Assembly (NCBI GenBank): GCA_023399355.1
Contig: JAEWQC010000060.1
Span: 1 to 7,498, forward strand
Direction: 5' to 3'
DNA length: 7,498 nt
Source of the DNA: Bacillota bacterium
GTDB taxonomy: Bacteria; Bacillota; Clostridia; Acetivibrionales; DTU013
Below the pieces are notes generated by a model. The model was not told where the DNA came from and did not search any database. It saw only the letters and a list, made by a program, of their open reading frames with translations. Of this stretch, positions 1 through 5,672 are shown piece by piece. Within the stretch, counting starts at the first letter, position 1; every line of letters begins with the position of its first letter. The position numbers were made by a program, and so were the translations under genes.

Positions 1-1066
1 ACATGGCAGCAGCCAGCAGTGTAATCAGGAACACAGGCCCGAACCAACCGGGTACGAAGGACTTGATGAATTCCGGGATAATCTTGTCATTCCCTCCGGC
101 TGCTATAAGAGCGACCTTTCCGGTCTCATTGAAGAAATATACATTGGACAGTGCGCCCACTGCAAATGCCACGCCCGTCATCATCAGGATGAATACGCCA
201 CCTGAAACGACAGCCCTGTTGAGTTCCCTGTTGCTTTTAACTGTCATAAACCTTACGACGAGCTGAGGCTGTGCGAGCACGCCTACTCCTACTCCCATTA
301 CAACCGTCGAGACAAGATTCCACCAGATCGGAGAACCGATGGTCGGCATCGAAATCCAGCCGTTGAAGCCGTTCTTTGCCAATGCAGCGGTCTGCTCCTG
401 AACAGCGGGATTATTCATGAGTTCCCCAAGCTGCTGATGCGCTGGTGTAATTCCTCCCAGCTTGCTGTATGCGAATATCAGCAGGAAGATCATGCCGACG
501 AACATCAGAAAGCCCTGAAAAGCATCCGTGTACATGACTCCCTTAATGCCTCCCATAAAAACATAAACTGCGACAACGGTTACAAATATAAGCAGTGATA
601 TCTGGTAGGATATGCCGAAATAGGACTGGATGAAATCCGCTCCGCCTTTTATTACAGCGGCTGCATAAATGGGCATGAAAATGAATATGACCGCACCTGC
701 AAAACCCTGTATGAATTTTGACTTATACCTGAGTCCAAGTAATTCCGGGAAAGTGTGTGCATCAAGAGTGTGCCCCATCTTGCGCGTTCTCTTGCCAAAG
801 ATGACAAAAGCAATAAATATTCCTACGAAAATATTGAGGAAAGTAAGCCATAAAAGCCCCATGCCAAGTTGGCCGGCAGCACCTCCAAAACCAATAATAG
901 CTGAAGTACTTATAAATGTGGCTCCATAAGACAATGCCATTATTAGGGGATGAGTCTTTCTGCCTGCAACCAGATAATCGGCAGAAGTTTTCGTCCTTTT
1001 GTAACCCAGATATCCTAAAAATGCTGTGATACCAAGATAAATGATAATAATAATCGGGATATACAT
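1..1066 (-). CDS. Sodium:solute symporter (SSS family), 3' end cut by window edge
   Basis: Membrane transporter expected to couple solute uptake to the sodium gradient; the substrate cannot be read from the sequence. The frame is open from an ATG at 1066 to the left edge, giving 355 codons of a family usually near 500 residues. The start is set by an excellent ribosome site (TAAGGAGG, 6 bases upstream). Visible family marks are the N-terminal helix (about 3-20) followed by a YKRTKTSADYLVAGR-type loop, the small-residue helix YGATFISTSAIIGFGG (about 47-62), the classic SSF signature around GGIKGVMYTDAFQGF (172-186), and the QPQLVVRFMTVKS segment (266-278). The last visible residues, LLAAAM, lead into the helix that in this family carries the Na2-site Ser/Thr, so that site lies just outside the window. 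A small accessory gene lies upstream on the same strand. Family assignment is secure; calling it an acetate, proline or pantothenate carrier would be a guess. Confidence 0.93.
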   Translation of the reverse strand, partial: MYIPIIIIIYLGITAFLGYLGYKRTKTSADYLVAGRKTHPLIMALSYGATFISTSAIIGFGGAAGQLGMGLLWLTFLNIFVGIFIAFVIFGKRTRKMGHTLDAHTFPELLGLRYKSKFIQGFAGAVIFIFMPIYAAAVIKGGADFIQSYFGISYQISLLIFVTVVAVYVFMGGIKGVMYTDAFQGFLMFVGMIFLLIFAYSKLGGITPAHQQLGELMNNPAVQEQTAALAKNGFNGWISMPTIGSPIWWNLVSTVVMGVGVGVLAQPQLVVRFMTVKSNRELNRAVVSGGVFILMMTGVAFAVGALSNVYFFNETGKVALIAAGGNDKIIPEFIKSFVPGWFGPVFLITLLAAAM

Positions 1067-1185
1067 AATAAACCTCCTTAAAAATCAAGTGACCTGTAAT
1101 TCATTCTTCACTCTAATCTTAAGGAGCAAGCTATTTCCAAGATATTTGACTATTCGCCTATCTTAAACCGCCAGACCCTTGTACT

Positions 1186-1205
1186 GACAATTAATTTATC
1201 AATTG
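1186..1205. repeat. Imperfect palindrome, copy 1 (operator-like)
   Basis: CAATTAAT and ATCAATTG (1188-1205) form 8-bp arms with one mismatch and a 2-base spacer. The preceding GA makes a direct repeat with the element at 1215-1235 (GACAATT at the start and ATCAATTG at the end of both). The centre lies about 29.5 bp from that of copy 2, close to three helical turns, as expected for two dimers binding cooperatively on one DNA face. Confidence 0.45.
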
Positions 1206-1214
1206 CAGTTTGCC

Positions 1215-1236
1215 GACAATTGATCTCATCAATTGT
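1215..1236. repeat. Perfect palindrome, copy 2 (operator-like)
   Basis: ACAATTGAT (1216-1224) and ATCAATTGT (1228-1236) are perfect 9-bp inverted arms around a 3-base spacer (CTC on the plus strand). With copy 1 this looks like a duplicated binding site for a dimeric regulator. It recalls the FNR/CRP half-sites TTGAT/ATCAA, but the spacer is 3 rather than 4 bases, so I do not assign a regulator. Confidence 0.5.
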
Positions 1237-1278
1237 GGTATATTGATTATTTAGATGTGAAATTAGACCGGTATCCTG

Positions 1279-1446
1279 CTACTCTTTTCCTTTGGTATTC
1301 TCCCAGGCTGCCTCTTCGGCAATCTGCGCACGTTCTTCCTCCGCGCCCTTGTTCCAATTCGCCAGTCCGTAAGCTACACATAAAACGGCACTAAGTATAC
1401 AAAGCAAATATGTGCTCCAAATCCAGGGGTCGGATATTCCAAACAT
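1279..1446 (-). CDS. Symporter small accessory protein (55 aa)
   Basis: A short gene of 55 codons. It starts MFGISDPWIW, has one hydrophobic helix (about 8-30, STYLLCILSAVLCVAYGL core), then the motif ANWNKG (29-34) and a highly charged Glu-rich tail (about 35-55). The order of DPWIW motif, single helix, GL.NWNKG and acidic tail is, as I recall the family, that of the small proteins encoded just upstream of SSS-type sodium symporters and named 'symporter small accessory protein'. It likely sits in the membrane as a partner of the transporter encoded next. The start is fixed by a strong AAAGGAGG site ending 7 bases before the ATG at 1446. The gap to the symporter start is 212 bp on the same strand without a clear terminator. 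The biochemical role is not known to me; membership rests on motif and context. Confidence 0.85.
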   Translation of the reverse strand: MFGISDPWIWSTYLLCILSAVLCVAYGLANWNKGAEEERAQIAEEAAWENTKGKE

Positions 1447-1535
1447 CTATACACCTCCTTTACCTAAACTATAATCCGGCTTTGCAGTTTTACGCAAATA
1501 AGCTGCACCGCTGTATTTGAAAATCCGCACCGGCT

Positions 1536-1553
1536 GCAATTTTTTAAAATTGC
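1536..1553. repeat. Perfect 8-bp inverted repeat, operator-like
   Basis: GCAATTTT and AAAATTGC are perfect arms around a 2-base TT spacer. The site would lie about 5-20 bases downstream of the start of transcription from the leftward promoter at 1565-1593, a typical roadblock position for a repressor. It shares the CAATT...AATTG outline with the palindromes at 1186-1236, but with shorter spacing. Confidence 0.45.
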
Positions 1554-1564
1554 TGGTCGGGTAT

Positions 1565-1593
1565 ATTCTAACAGGGTTTTGTATTAAATTCAA
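1565..1593 (-). promoter_or_regulatory. Probable sigma-A promoter for accessory gene/symporter
   Basis: On the minus strand TTGAAT (1588-1593) is followed after exactly 17 bp by TAGAAT (1565-1570). Transcription would start near 1558, leaving a leader of about 112 bases before the accessory ATG. The -35 box lies inside a palindrome (1580-1597). A second, weaker candidate nearer the gene is TTGCGT with TATAGT at 18-bp spacing (about 1468-1497). Confidence 0.45.
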
Positions 1594-1597
1594 TACA
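1580..1597. repeat. 18-bp palindrome overlapping a -35 box
   Basis: TGTATTAAATTCAATACA has 9-bp arms with a single mismatched pair (1586/1591). It covers the -35 element of the leftward promoter, so a protein bound here should block that promoter. The regulator is unknown. Confidence 0.45.
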
Positions 1598-1723
1598 TTT
1601 TATACATAACAGTTATATTGGGAGCATCCTTGCCGGATAATAATTAACCGATAATAAAGGCAAAACTTCCGTATTATCCAAAAATATTTATTCTAGATGT
1701 AAATGATTATTATTTAGTTGAAC

Positions 1724-1751
1724 TTGACAGTATTTTAAATGATGATATAAT
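1724..1751 (+). promoter_or_regulatory. Consensus sigma-A promoter of metF
   Basis: TTGACA (1724-1729) and TATAAT (1746-1751) are both perfect hexamers, 16 bp apart; a second TATAAT follows at 1751-1756. Start of transcription is expected near 1757-1759, only about 22 bases before the metF ATG, leaving room for little beyond the ribosome site. A strong, mostly constitutive promoter is implied unless a regulator acts upstream. Confidence 0.85.
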
Positions 1752-1780
1752 ATAATTAATGGAATTTACAGGAGGATTTT

Positions 1781-2641
1781 ATGAGAATTATTGATTTGTA
1801 TAAATGTAAAAAGCCTGTCATCGCCTTTGAATTGTTCCCCCCCAAACCGGATGTCCCTCTGGACACCATTTATGATCATCTGGATCAGTTTGAGGCACTC
1901 AGGCCTGACTATATCAGTGTCACCTATGGTGCGGGCGGAAGCCAGAAGGGGCGTACACTTGAGATCGCGGCCAGAATAAAAGACATGCTTCATATTGAGA
2001 GTATGGCACATTTCACCTGCATCGGACATACCGTTACGGAGATAAGCAATATGCTGGCTACGATGCATGAAATGGGTCTGGAGAATATTCTCGCTTTAAG
2101 AGGTGATCCACCGGCAAACAACCCGGATTTTGACTTTAGTAAAAATATTTATTGTTATGCAAAAGAACTGGTGGAACACATCAGAAGGGTGAATAACTTC
2201 TGTATTGCTGCTGCTGCCTACGTAGAAGGCCATGTGGATTCCAAAAGGCTGAGCGGGGACTTGTCCCATCTTAAGGAAAAGGTTGATTCAGGCGTCGATT
2301 TTCTCATAACGCAACTTTTCTTCGACAACAGACTATTTTATGATTTTATGGAAAAAGCACATTCGAAGGGGATCGACTGCCCTGTATCCGCTGGAATAAT
2401 GCCAATTTTCAAAGCAGATCAAATCAAATCCATAACTGCAAAGAGCGGCTGCTCGATACCGGCCAGGCTGGTGCTGATGATGGACAAATATCAAGATAAT
2501 CCCGATGATTTGCGTAAAGCAGGAATAGAGTATGCCATCATGCAGATTCGAGATCTCCTTGAAAATGGAGTCGACGGAATCCACCTTTACACAATGAACA
2601 GACCAAAGTCAACTGCCGAAATCATGAGCGGAGTAAGATGA
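1781..2641 (+). CDS. metF: 5,10-methylenetetrahydrofolate reductase (286 aa)
   Basis: A flavin-dependent cytosolic enzyme that reduces 5,10-methylene-THF to 5-methyl-THF, feeding methionine synthesis or, in acetogens, the methyl branch of the Wood-Ljungdahl pathway. It is full length for the short bacterial form and made of a single TIM-barrel domain. Seen motifs are AFELFPPK (15-22) with the catalytic Glu17, SVTYGAGGSQKGRTLEIA (46-63), ALRGDPP (105-111) with the flavin-contacting Asp109, ITQLFFDN (176-183) with the substrate-binding Gln178, AGIMPI (204-209), and the C-terminal GVDGIHLYTMNRP (263-275). The usual YPEGH motif reads YVEGH (147-151). The ATG at 1781 follows AGGAGG (1770-1775) at 5-base spacing and a consensus promoter. 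No metV, metH or other one-carbon gene is visible beside it, so a biosynthetic rather than acetogenic role cannot be decided here. Confidence 0.95.
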   Translation: MRIIDLYKCKKPVIAFELFPPKPDVPLDTIYDHLDQFEALRPDYISVTYGAGGSQKGRTLEIAARIKDMLHIESMAHFTCIGHTVTEISNMLATMHEMGLENILALRGDPPANNPDFDFSKNIYCYAKELVEHIRRVNNFCIAAAAYVEGHVDSKRLSGDLSHLKEKVDSGVDFLITQLFFDNRLFYDFMEKAHSKGIDCPVSAGIMPIFKADQIKSITAKSGCSIPARLVLMMDKYQDNPDDLRKAGIEYAIMQIRDLLENGVDGIHLYTMNRPKSTAEIMSGVR

Positions 2642-2654
2642 TGTAAGATGAAAG

Positions 2655-2690
2655 GGGGCACTTCAGAAATACCGCTGCTGTAAATGCCCC
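2655..2690. terminator. Weak hairpin between convergent genes
   Basis: GGGGCA (2655-2660) and TGCCCC (2685-2690) can pair in the 52-bp gap between the stop of metF and the stop of the convergent coiled-coil gene. The loop is long (24 bases) and no T-run follows on either strand, so it is a poor intrinsic terminator; convergent transcription may be ended otherwise. Confidence 0.25.
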
Positions 2691-2693
2691 AAA

Positions 2694-3476
2694 TTACAAT
2701 CTCTGGCGGAGCCTGCCGTGTTCGTTCAATGCATTGTCGAGCGCAGAGGCTTCATTGATGACAATTTCGATTTCCTCCGTCTCGGGATCCGAAAGATCGC
2801 TGGACAGGATCCTGTGCTTAAAACCTACGATTGTACTTTCTATCTGTTCAAGCCTCACATTGACCATTTCAAGCTCTTCCCGCTCTTCTTTCAAATCTTT
2901 AAGAAGCTTCTCATCCATTTCTACCGTTTTGGTCAGTTCCAAAACAGCCTCATAGTTTTTGAGAGAACCGAGTTTTCTGTTATTGATATTTATCCTAGTA
3001 ATCAGATCGTTAAAATTCTGCTGTGAAAGTTCTCGCATCCTGTCCGAATAATTACCGGCCAGATTGAAATATGCCATCACAAGCTTGAGCGCCTGTTCAA
3101 TGATCCTTTGTTTGATCGGATCTTCACTGTATTTGTTGAAATATTCCATAAGCTCTTCTTTTTGCTTGATAACGCCTACGGCCTTAGCTCTGAGGGTTTT
3201 CCCGAGACTCCTTGAAATTCGTCTATACAAGCTGTTGCATTCCCAGCTGAGCTTATTAATGCCATCCAGCTTGTCGAACAGAGCCATCTCCGATCTAAAC
3301 TTCTCACTGTTTGCAGTACGATAAACTGCTATCAAATAGGAAACACCACCTGCCGCAGCAAAAATGGCAGGAAGCCATCCGAAATTGCTCGATGAGGAGG
3401 CTGTTCCTATTGCCAGTATCAGACCGGCTAAAAGAAACAGGATATTTTTGAATCTCAAAGCAGCTTTGAGGTACAT
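2694..3476 (-). CDS. Unrecognised membrane protein: two N-terminal helices plus coiled-coil body (260 aa)
   Basis: I do not recognise this protein. It has two closely spaced hydrophobic helices (about 10-26 and 34-52) separated by a short Ser/Gly-rich turn (TASSSSNFGW). A charged, almost wholly helical body follows, with a strong Lys/Glu/Leu coiled-coil stretch at about 178-222 and an acidic segment at 225-240 (SDLSDPETEEIE) near the C-terminus. With both termini on the same side, the large body most likely faces the cytoplasm. I chose the ATG at 3476 over the in-frame GTG at 3488. The ATG has a GGTGGA-type ribosome site about 8 bases upstream, while the GTG directly abuts its only purine run. 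The gene follows the SpoIVFA/SpoIVFB-like pair on the same strand but has its own promoter. A scaffold or division/envelope-associated role is conceivable but unsupported. Confidence 0.85.
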   Translation of the reverse strand: MYLKAALRFKNILFLLAGLILAIGTASSSSNFGWLPAIFAAAGGVSYLIAVYRTANSEKFRSEMALFDKLDGINKLSWECNSLYRRISRSLGKTLRAKAVGVIKQKEELMEYFNKYSEDPIKQRIIEQALKLVMAYFNLAGNYSDRMRELSQQNFNDLITRININNRKLGSLKNYEAVLELTKTVEMDEKLLKDLKEEREELEMVNVRLEQIESTIVGFKHRILSSDLSDPETEEIEIVINEASALDNALNEHGRLRQRL

Positions 3477-3505
3477 TGAATATTCCACCCTTCAATAAAA
3501 TCCAG

Positions 3506-3520
3506 GGGGCATGGAGCCCC
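3506..3520. other. GC-rich hairpin in leader of coiled-coil gene
   Basis: GGGGC (3506-3510) and GCCCC (3516-3520) pair around the 5-base loop ATGGA, extendable by one G-U pair. On the minus strand it is followed by CTGGATTTTATTG, not a continuous U-run. It could be a weak terminator for the upstream protease pair or a leader structure about 30 bases before the start codon at 3476. Confidence 0.35.
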
Positions 3521-3526
3521 TCCCAG

Positions 3527-3542
3527 TTTTACAATTGTAAAA
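3527..3542. promoter_or_regulatory. Perfect 16-bp palindrome just downstream of promoter (operator-like)
   Basis: TTTTACAATTGTAAAA is a perfect palindrome with no spacer. Its core TACAATTGTA fits the TACANNTGTA pattern bound by CopY/BlaI/MecI-family repressors. It lies about 10-25 bases after the predicted transcription start of the coiled-coil gene, where a bound repressor would block transcription. No such regulator gene is in the window, so the family link is inference. Confidence 0.5.
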
Positions 3543-3557
3543 TCAGCGATTTCCTCT

Positions 3558-3586
3558 ATTATATCTTTGCGGGCTTTAAATATCAA
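3558..3586 (-). promoter_or_regulatory. Sigma-A promoter for the coiled-coil membrane protein
   Basis: On the minus strand TTGATA (3581-3586) and TATAAT (3558-3563) are separated by exactly 17 bp, one base from full consensus. The spacer contains the stop codon of the M50 protease gene, so the promoter overlaps its 3' end. Start of transcription is expected near 3551, about 75 bases before the ATG at 3476. Confidence 0.7.
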
Positions 3587-4493
3587 TATTGCTCTTTTTT
3601 AACTTACCTGCCGGCGGGCATTGGTCTGCTCCCTCCAGTAATTCTCCGAAAGTCAGTTTGTCGCCGCAAGAAACTGCATCCATAACTTCATTTTCCGTAA
3701 ACACCCAGAGCACCTTAAAATTTTCATCAAGTACATAGATAAGGTGATAACTGTCAAAGTCCATGTTTTTCATTGTCTCATCCAGCCGCGTACTCTTTAC
3801 GACAACAAGATCGCGTGCCGGGTATATCCCTTTCTTCAAAAGCCTGGAACGTCTGTAGATCATTTGTTTTATGTTCATGAGAGCACTCTCCATCCTACTG
3901 TTCTTCCATAATATGATGATGTAAACCCCGATGATCATCAGGCTGAATTTATAAACAGAATTAACAAATTGCAGTATGCCGGCGAGAATGATCACAAAAG
4001 CCAGAATAAGTGCAAGTCTGCGCGCAACCCGGCCTGCAGCAAGCATTCCCATCCATCCGGCCAAAAACTCCTGCAAAATTCTACCTCCGTCCAATGGAAA
4101 TGCAGGTATCAGATTGAATATTGCCAGATATGCATTTGTCGTAATCACCAACAAGCAAAAGGCATGTCCTTGGGGATATACGGAAGCCAGCAAAGCCGAC
4201 GCCAATATGATCAGCAAATTGGCTGCAGGTCCGGCTGCATATATTTTTATTGATGCTATCCTCGAACATTTCGAATCATTTAGCGAGACCGATAGCCCAA
4301 CCGGCATTATCCTGACAATGCCGGGTTTGCATCCATAGATGCGTGCAACACAAAGATGAGCCAGTTCATGGAGTGCTATTGAAAAAAAAGCAGCCGCATA
4401 CTCTTTCAAGCAACCGGCAATCAATAGGACGGCAGGAACGAATATTAAAAAGATACTGATCTGGATCTGGGTTTCTCCTATCCTGATCCTCAC
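3576..4493 (-). CDS. M50 site-2 protease, SpoIVFB-like (305 aa)
   Basis: Intramembrane zinc metalloprotease. The catalytic site is complete: HELAH at 42-46 (ligands His42 and His46, catalytic Glu43) and NLIPAFPLDGGRIL (127-140) with the third ligand Asp135. The positions are nearly identical to those I recall for Bacillus SpoIVFB (HELGH near 43-47, Asp137). The conserved AAGPAANLL (86-94) is also present. There are about six hydrophobic segments up to residue 196 and a C-terminal cytoplasmic CBS-like domain at about 220-290, the ATP-sensing type found in SpoIVFB. The start is GTG at 4493, overlapping the TGA stop of the M23 gene (GTGA), with little ribosome site of its own, so translation is probably coupled. 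In sporulation the family member cleaves pro-sigma-K in the mother cell. The substrate here is inferred from the partner gene and architecture; another S2P role is possible. Confidence 0.9.
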   Translation of the reverse strand: MRIRIGETQIQISIFLIFVPAVLLIAGCLKEYAAAFFSIALHELAHLCVARIYGCKPGIVRIMPVGLSVSLNDSKCSRIASIKIYAAGPAANLLIILASALLASVYPQGHAFCLLVITTNAYLAIFNLIPAFPLDGGRILQEFLAGWMGMLAAGRVARRLALILAFVIILAGILQFVNSVYKFSLMIIGVYIIILWKNSRMESALMNIKQMIYRRSRLLKKGIYPARDLVVVKSTRLDETMKNMDFDSYHLIYVLDENFKVLWVFTENEVMDAVSCGDKLTFGELLEGADQCPPAGKLKKSNIDI

Positions 4494-5500
4494 CTGACAG
4501 GAACAATGATATATTCGAGTGGGTCTACTGCTAAGCCATTCCTCCAGATTTCAAAATGCAGGTGGGTGCCGACAGATGCAGCACCCGTCCCGCCAATTTC
4601 AGCAACAGCATCCCCTTTTTTCACAATATCACCCTTTCTGGCAATTATACTGGAACAGTTGGCATAAATCGTCTGCAGGTCGTTTGCATGCAGGATTCTG
4701 ATATAACCGCCATATACCGGTGATGAACCCGTCTCCGTTACTCTGCCGTCAAGTACGGTTTTTATGGGAATACCTTTTTCTGCAGCGATATCTATTCCAG
4801 TATGTATTTTTTCATTTCCCGCTGCATCCGTGGTTTTTTCCCCGAATTGTGATATTAATGACCCTTCTACCGGGAGGATCATCCCGAATAGATTTTGTTG
4901 CCCGGATACACTGCTGGCGGATAGAACCGAGCTTTCCGGCATTGTCGCTGCATCATCCGCTGTGCTGTATTGATCTGCTGCGTTTTCAATAGAGGAGGAT
5001 GCTTCAATCATCTTGTCTTCCTGGGTTTGAACTCCTTTGTTTTCCTGCGTGGACTCCGAACTGGACAACGTCGCGGTATCTCCTTCCGGTGTATGCAAAG
5101 AAGCCGGCGCCAGACCTGAAGCTTGAGCTGTGATAGAAGTCTGAGTCACAATTGAAGTTCGAGTAGTATTAAAACCTCCGTTGGCAGACACTGTCGATTT
5201 GCCGGGATCCATCGGGGAAATACTTTCCCTGATCTCTGCCGCCAGTTTCTCCATATAGGTGAATATACTTTTCAATTCGACATTATAGCTGATAACATAT
5301 TTCACTTTATCTGTTAAAAAATGAGCAGCAGAGAAGTTTATACTTTTGGCTAAGCCTATTATTAACAGCAGCAGTATGCAAATGACAAACTGGCGCGCAA
5401 TTATCCGCTTAAGACCCCCACTCCCACCGGGTGCCTTTCTGCGGTATCTGTTCTGTACCGGCCTTTTGGCATATCTCTGCCTCACCATTGCATTCTCCAT
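4490..5500 (-). CDS. Membrane-anchored M23/LytM-domain protein, SpoIVFA-like (336 aa)
   Basis: Likely partner/regulator of the M50 protease encoded directly downstream. Order: basic cytoplasmic N-terminus (1-36, rich in Arg/Lys), one membrane helix (about 37-52), a short helical stretch (60-95), a low-complexity Ser/Thr/Ala/Gln/Glu-rich linker (about 100-203), then an M23/LytM domain (about 205-336). The zinc ligands are kept: HTGID (His233, Asp237) and HLHFE (His313, His315). The His normally found in the YxH motif is Asn281 (YANCSS), so hydrolase activity is doubtful. SpoIVFA of Bacillus likewise has one helix and a LytM-like domain that holds SpoIVFB inactive until cleaved. The ATG at 5500 has GAGG 5 bases upstream; Met5 also has a usable GGAG. 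A terminator upstream isolates it from the preceding gene. A TATAAT (5543-5548) lacks a good -35. An active envelope peptidase is the alternative. Confidence 0.85.
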   Translation of the reverse strand: MENAMVRQRYAKRPVQNRYRRKAPGGSGGLKRIIARQFVICILLLLIIGLAKSINFSAAHFLTDKVKYVISYNVELKSIFTYMEKLAAEIRESISPMDPGKSTVSANGGFNTTRTSIVTQTSITAQASGLAPASLHTPEGDTATLSSSESTQENKGVQTQEDKMIEASSSIENAADQYSTADDAATMPESSVLSASSVSGQQNLFGMILPVEGSLISQFGEKTTDAAGNEKIHTGIDIAAEKGIPIKTVLDGRVTETGSSPVYGGYIRILHANDLQTIYANCSSIIARKGDIVKKGDAVAEIGGTGAASVGTHLHFEIWRNGLAVDPLEYIIVPVR

Positions 5501-5610
5501 ATTTTCCTCATCTCCTGTATCCCTGATCTAGTCCCCCTTTTCATTATATTTGGAGAAGGATCCTTTTATGTATACAAAGAAGCTCTTCCTGCAATTCTTC
5601 AAATCATAAT
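5501..5610 (-). promoter_or_regulatory. Promoter region of the M23/M50 pair, sigma uncertain
   Basis: Between the terminator and the M23 start I find a perfect TATAAT (5543-5548) but only ACATAA at the 17-bp -35 position. There is also a TATACATA (near 5567-5574) that loosely recalls the CATACA-type -10 of sporulation sigma-E. Neither gives a full match. Short palindromes TGTATACA and AAGGATCCTT (5556-5565) also occur. Expression by a sporulation sigma factor would suit the gene products but is not shown. Confidence 0.3.
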
Positions 5611-5641
5611 AAAAAAGGTGGAGATTGGCTCCACCTTTTTT
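5611..5641 (-). terminator. Intrinsic terminator (bidirectional hairpin)
   Basis: GGTGGAG (5617-5623) and CTCCACC (5629-5635) form a perfect 7-bp GC-rich stem with a 5-base loop (ATTGG), flanked by six A on one side and six T on the other. It works on either strand and sits 32 bases past the stop of the repeat-bearing membrane protein, so it most likely ends that transcript and separates it from the M23/M50 pair. Confidence 0.92.
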
Positions 5642-5672
5642 AGAAAATATATTACCTTTCGGATTCTGCTTT

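Larger units (their letters stand above)
1067..1278 (-). promoter_or_regulatory. Leader between accessory gene and symporter with two related palindromes
   Basis: This 212-bp stretch has no gene. It holds two similar imperfectly duplicated palindromes (1186-1205 and 1215-1236) and ends in the symporter ribosome site. I see no convincing intrinsic terminator behind the accessory gene and no strong sigma-A promoter: the best candidates, such as TTGTCA with TAAGAT, have 19-bp spacing and a poor -10. The symporter is therefore probably read from the accessory-gene transcript, with the palindromes acting as a repressor/activator site or an RNA hairpin that sets the ratio of the two proteins. That role is inference. 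Confidence 0.4.
1447..1780. promoter_or_regulatory. Divergent intergenic region between accessory gene and metF
   Basis: This AT-rich stretch of 334 bases has no coding frame that I can support. It holds the metF promoter (right end), a probable leftward promoter near 1565-1593, two palindromes (1536-1553 and 1580-1597), and a small cluster of GGATAATA-like repeats (1634-1680). A classical folate/methionine riboswitch or T-box for metF is not possible downstream of its promoter, because the predicted leader is only about 22 bases. Confidence 0.7.

Noticed and set aside
669..929. 86-codon plus-strand frame
   Set aside because: It lies wholly antisense to the symporter and shows no motif or ribosome site.
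762..1088. 108-codon frame on the minus strand overlapping the symporter start
   Set aside because: It is a shifted frame of the symporter, composed of improbable Tyr/Trp/Cys-rich sequence, and its start precedes the ribosome site that serves the symporter ATG at 1066.
1216..1236. FNR/CRP-type box
   Set aside because: TTGAT and ATCAA half-sites are present but 3 bases apart instead of 4, and the sister site has a 2-base spacer.
1757..1780. SAM riboswitch or T-box leader for metF
   Set aside because: The consensus promoter leaves only about 22 bases before the start codon, too short for either element.
3486..3488. GTG as the start of the coiled-coil protein
   Set aside because: The nearest purine-rich ribosome site touches the GTG, while the ATG 12 bases later is properly spaced.
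3976..4338. 120-codon plus-strand frame
   Set aside because: It is antisense to the catalytic part of the M50 protease, whose motifs are clear; composition is not protein-like.
4490..5500. Secreted cell-wall endopeptidase or phage lysin
   Set aside because: It has a membrane anchor rather than a cleavable signal, lacks one catalytic His, and overlaps an S2P gene, which fits a SpoIVFA-like partner better.
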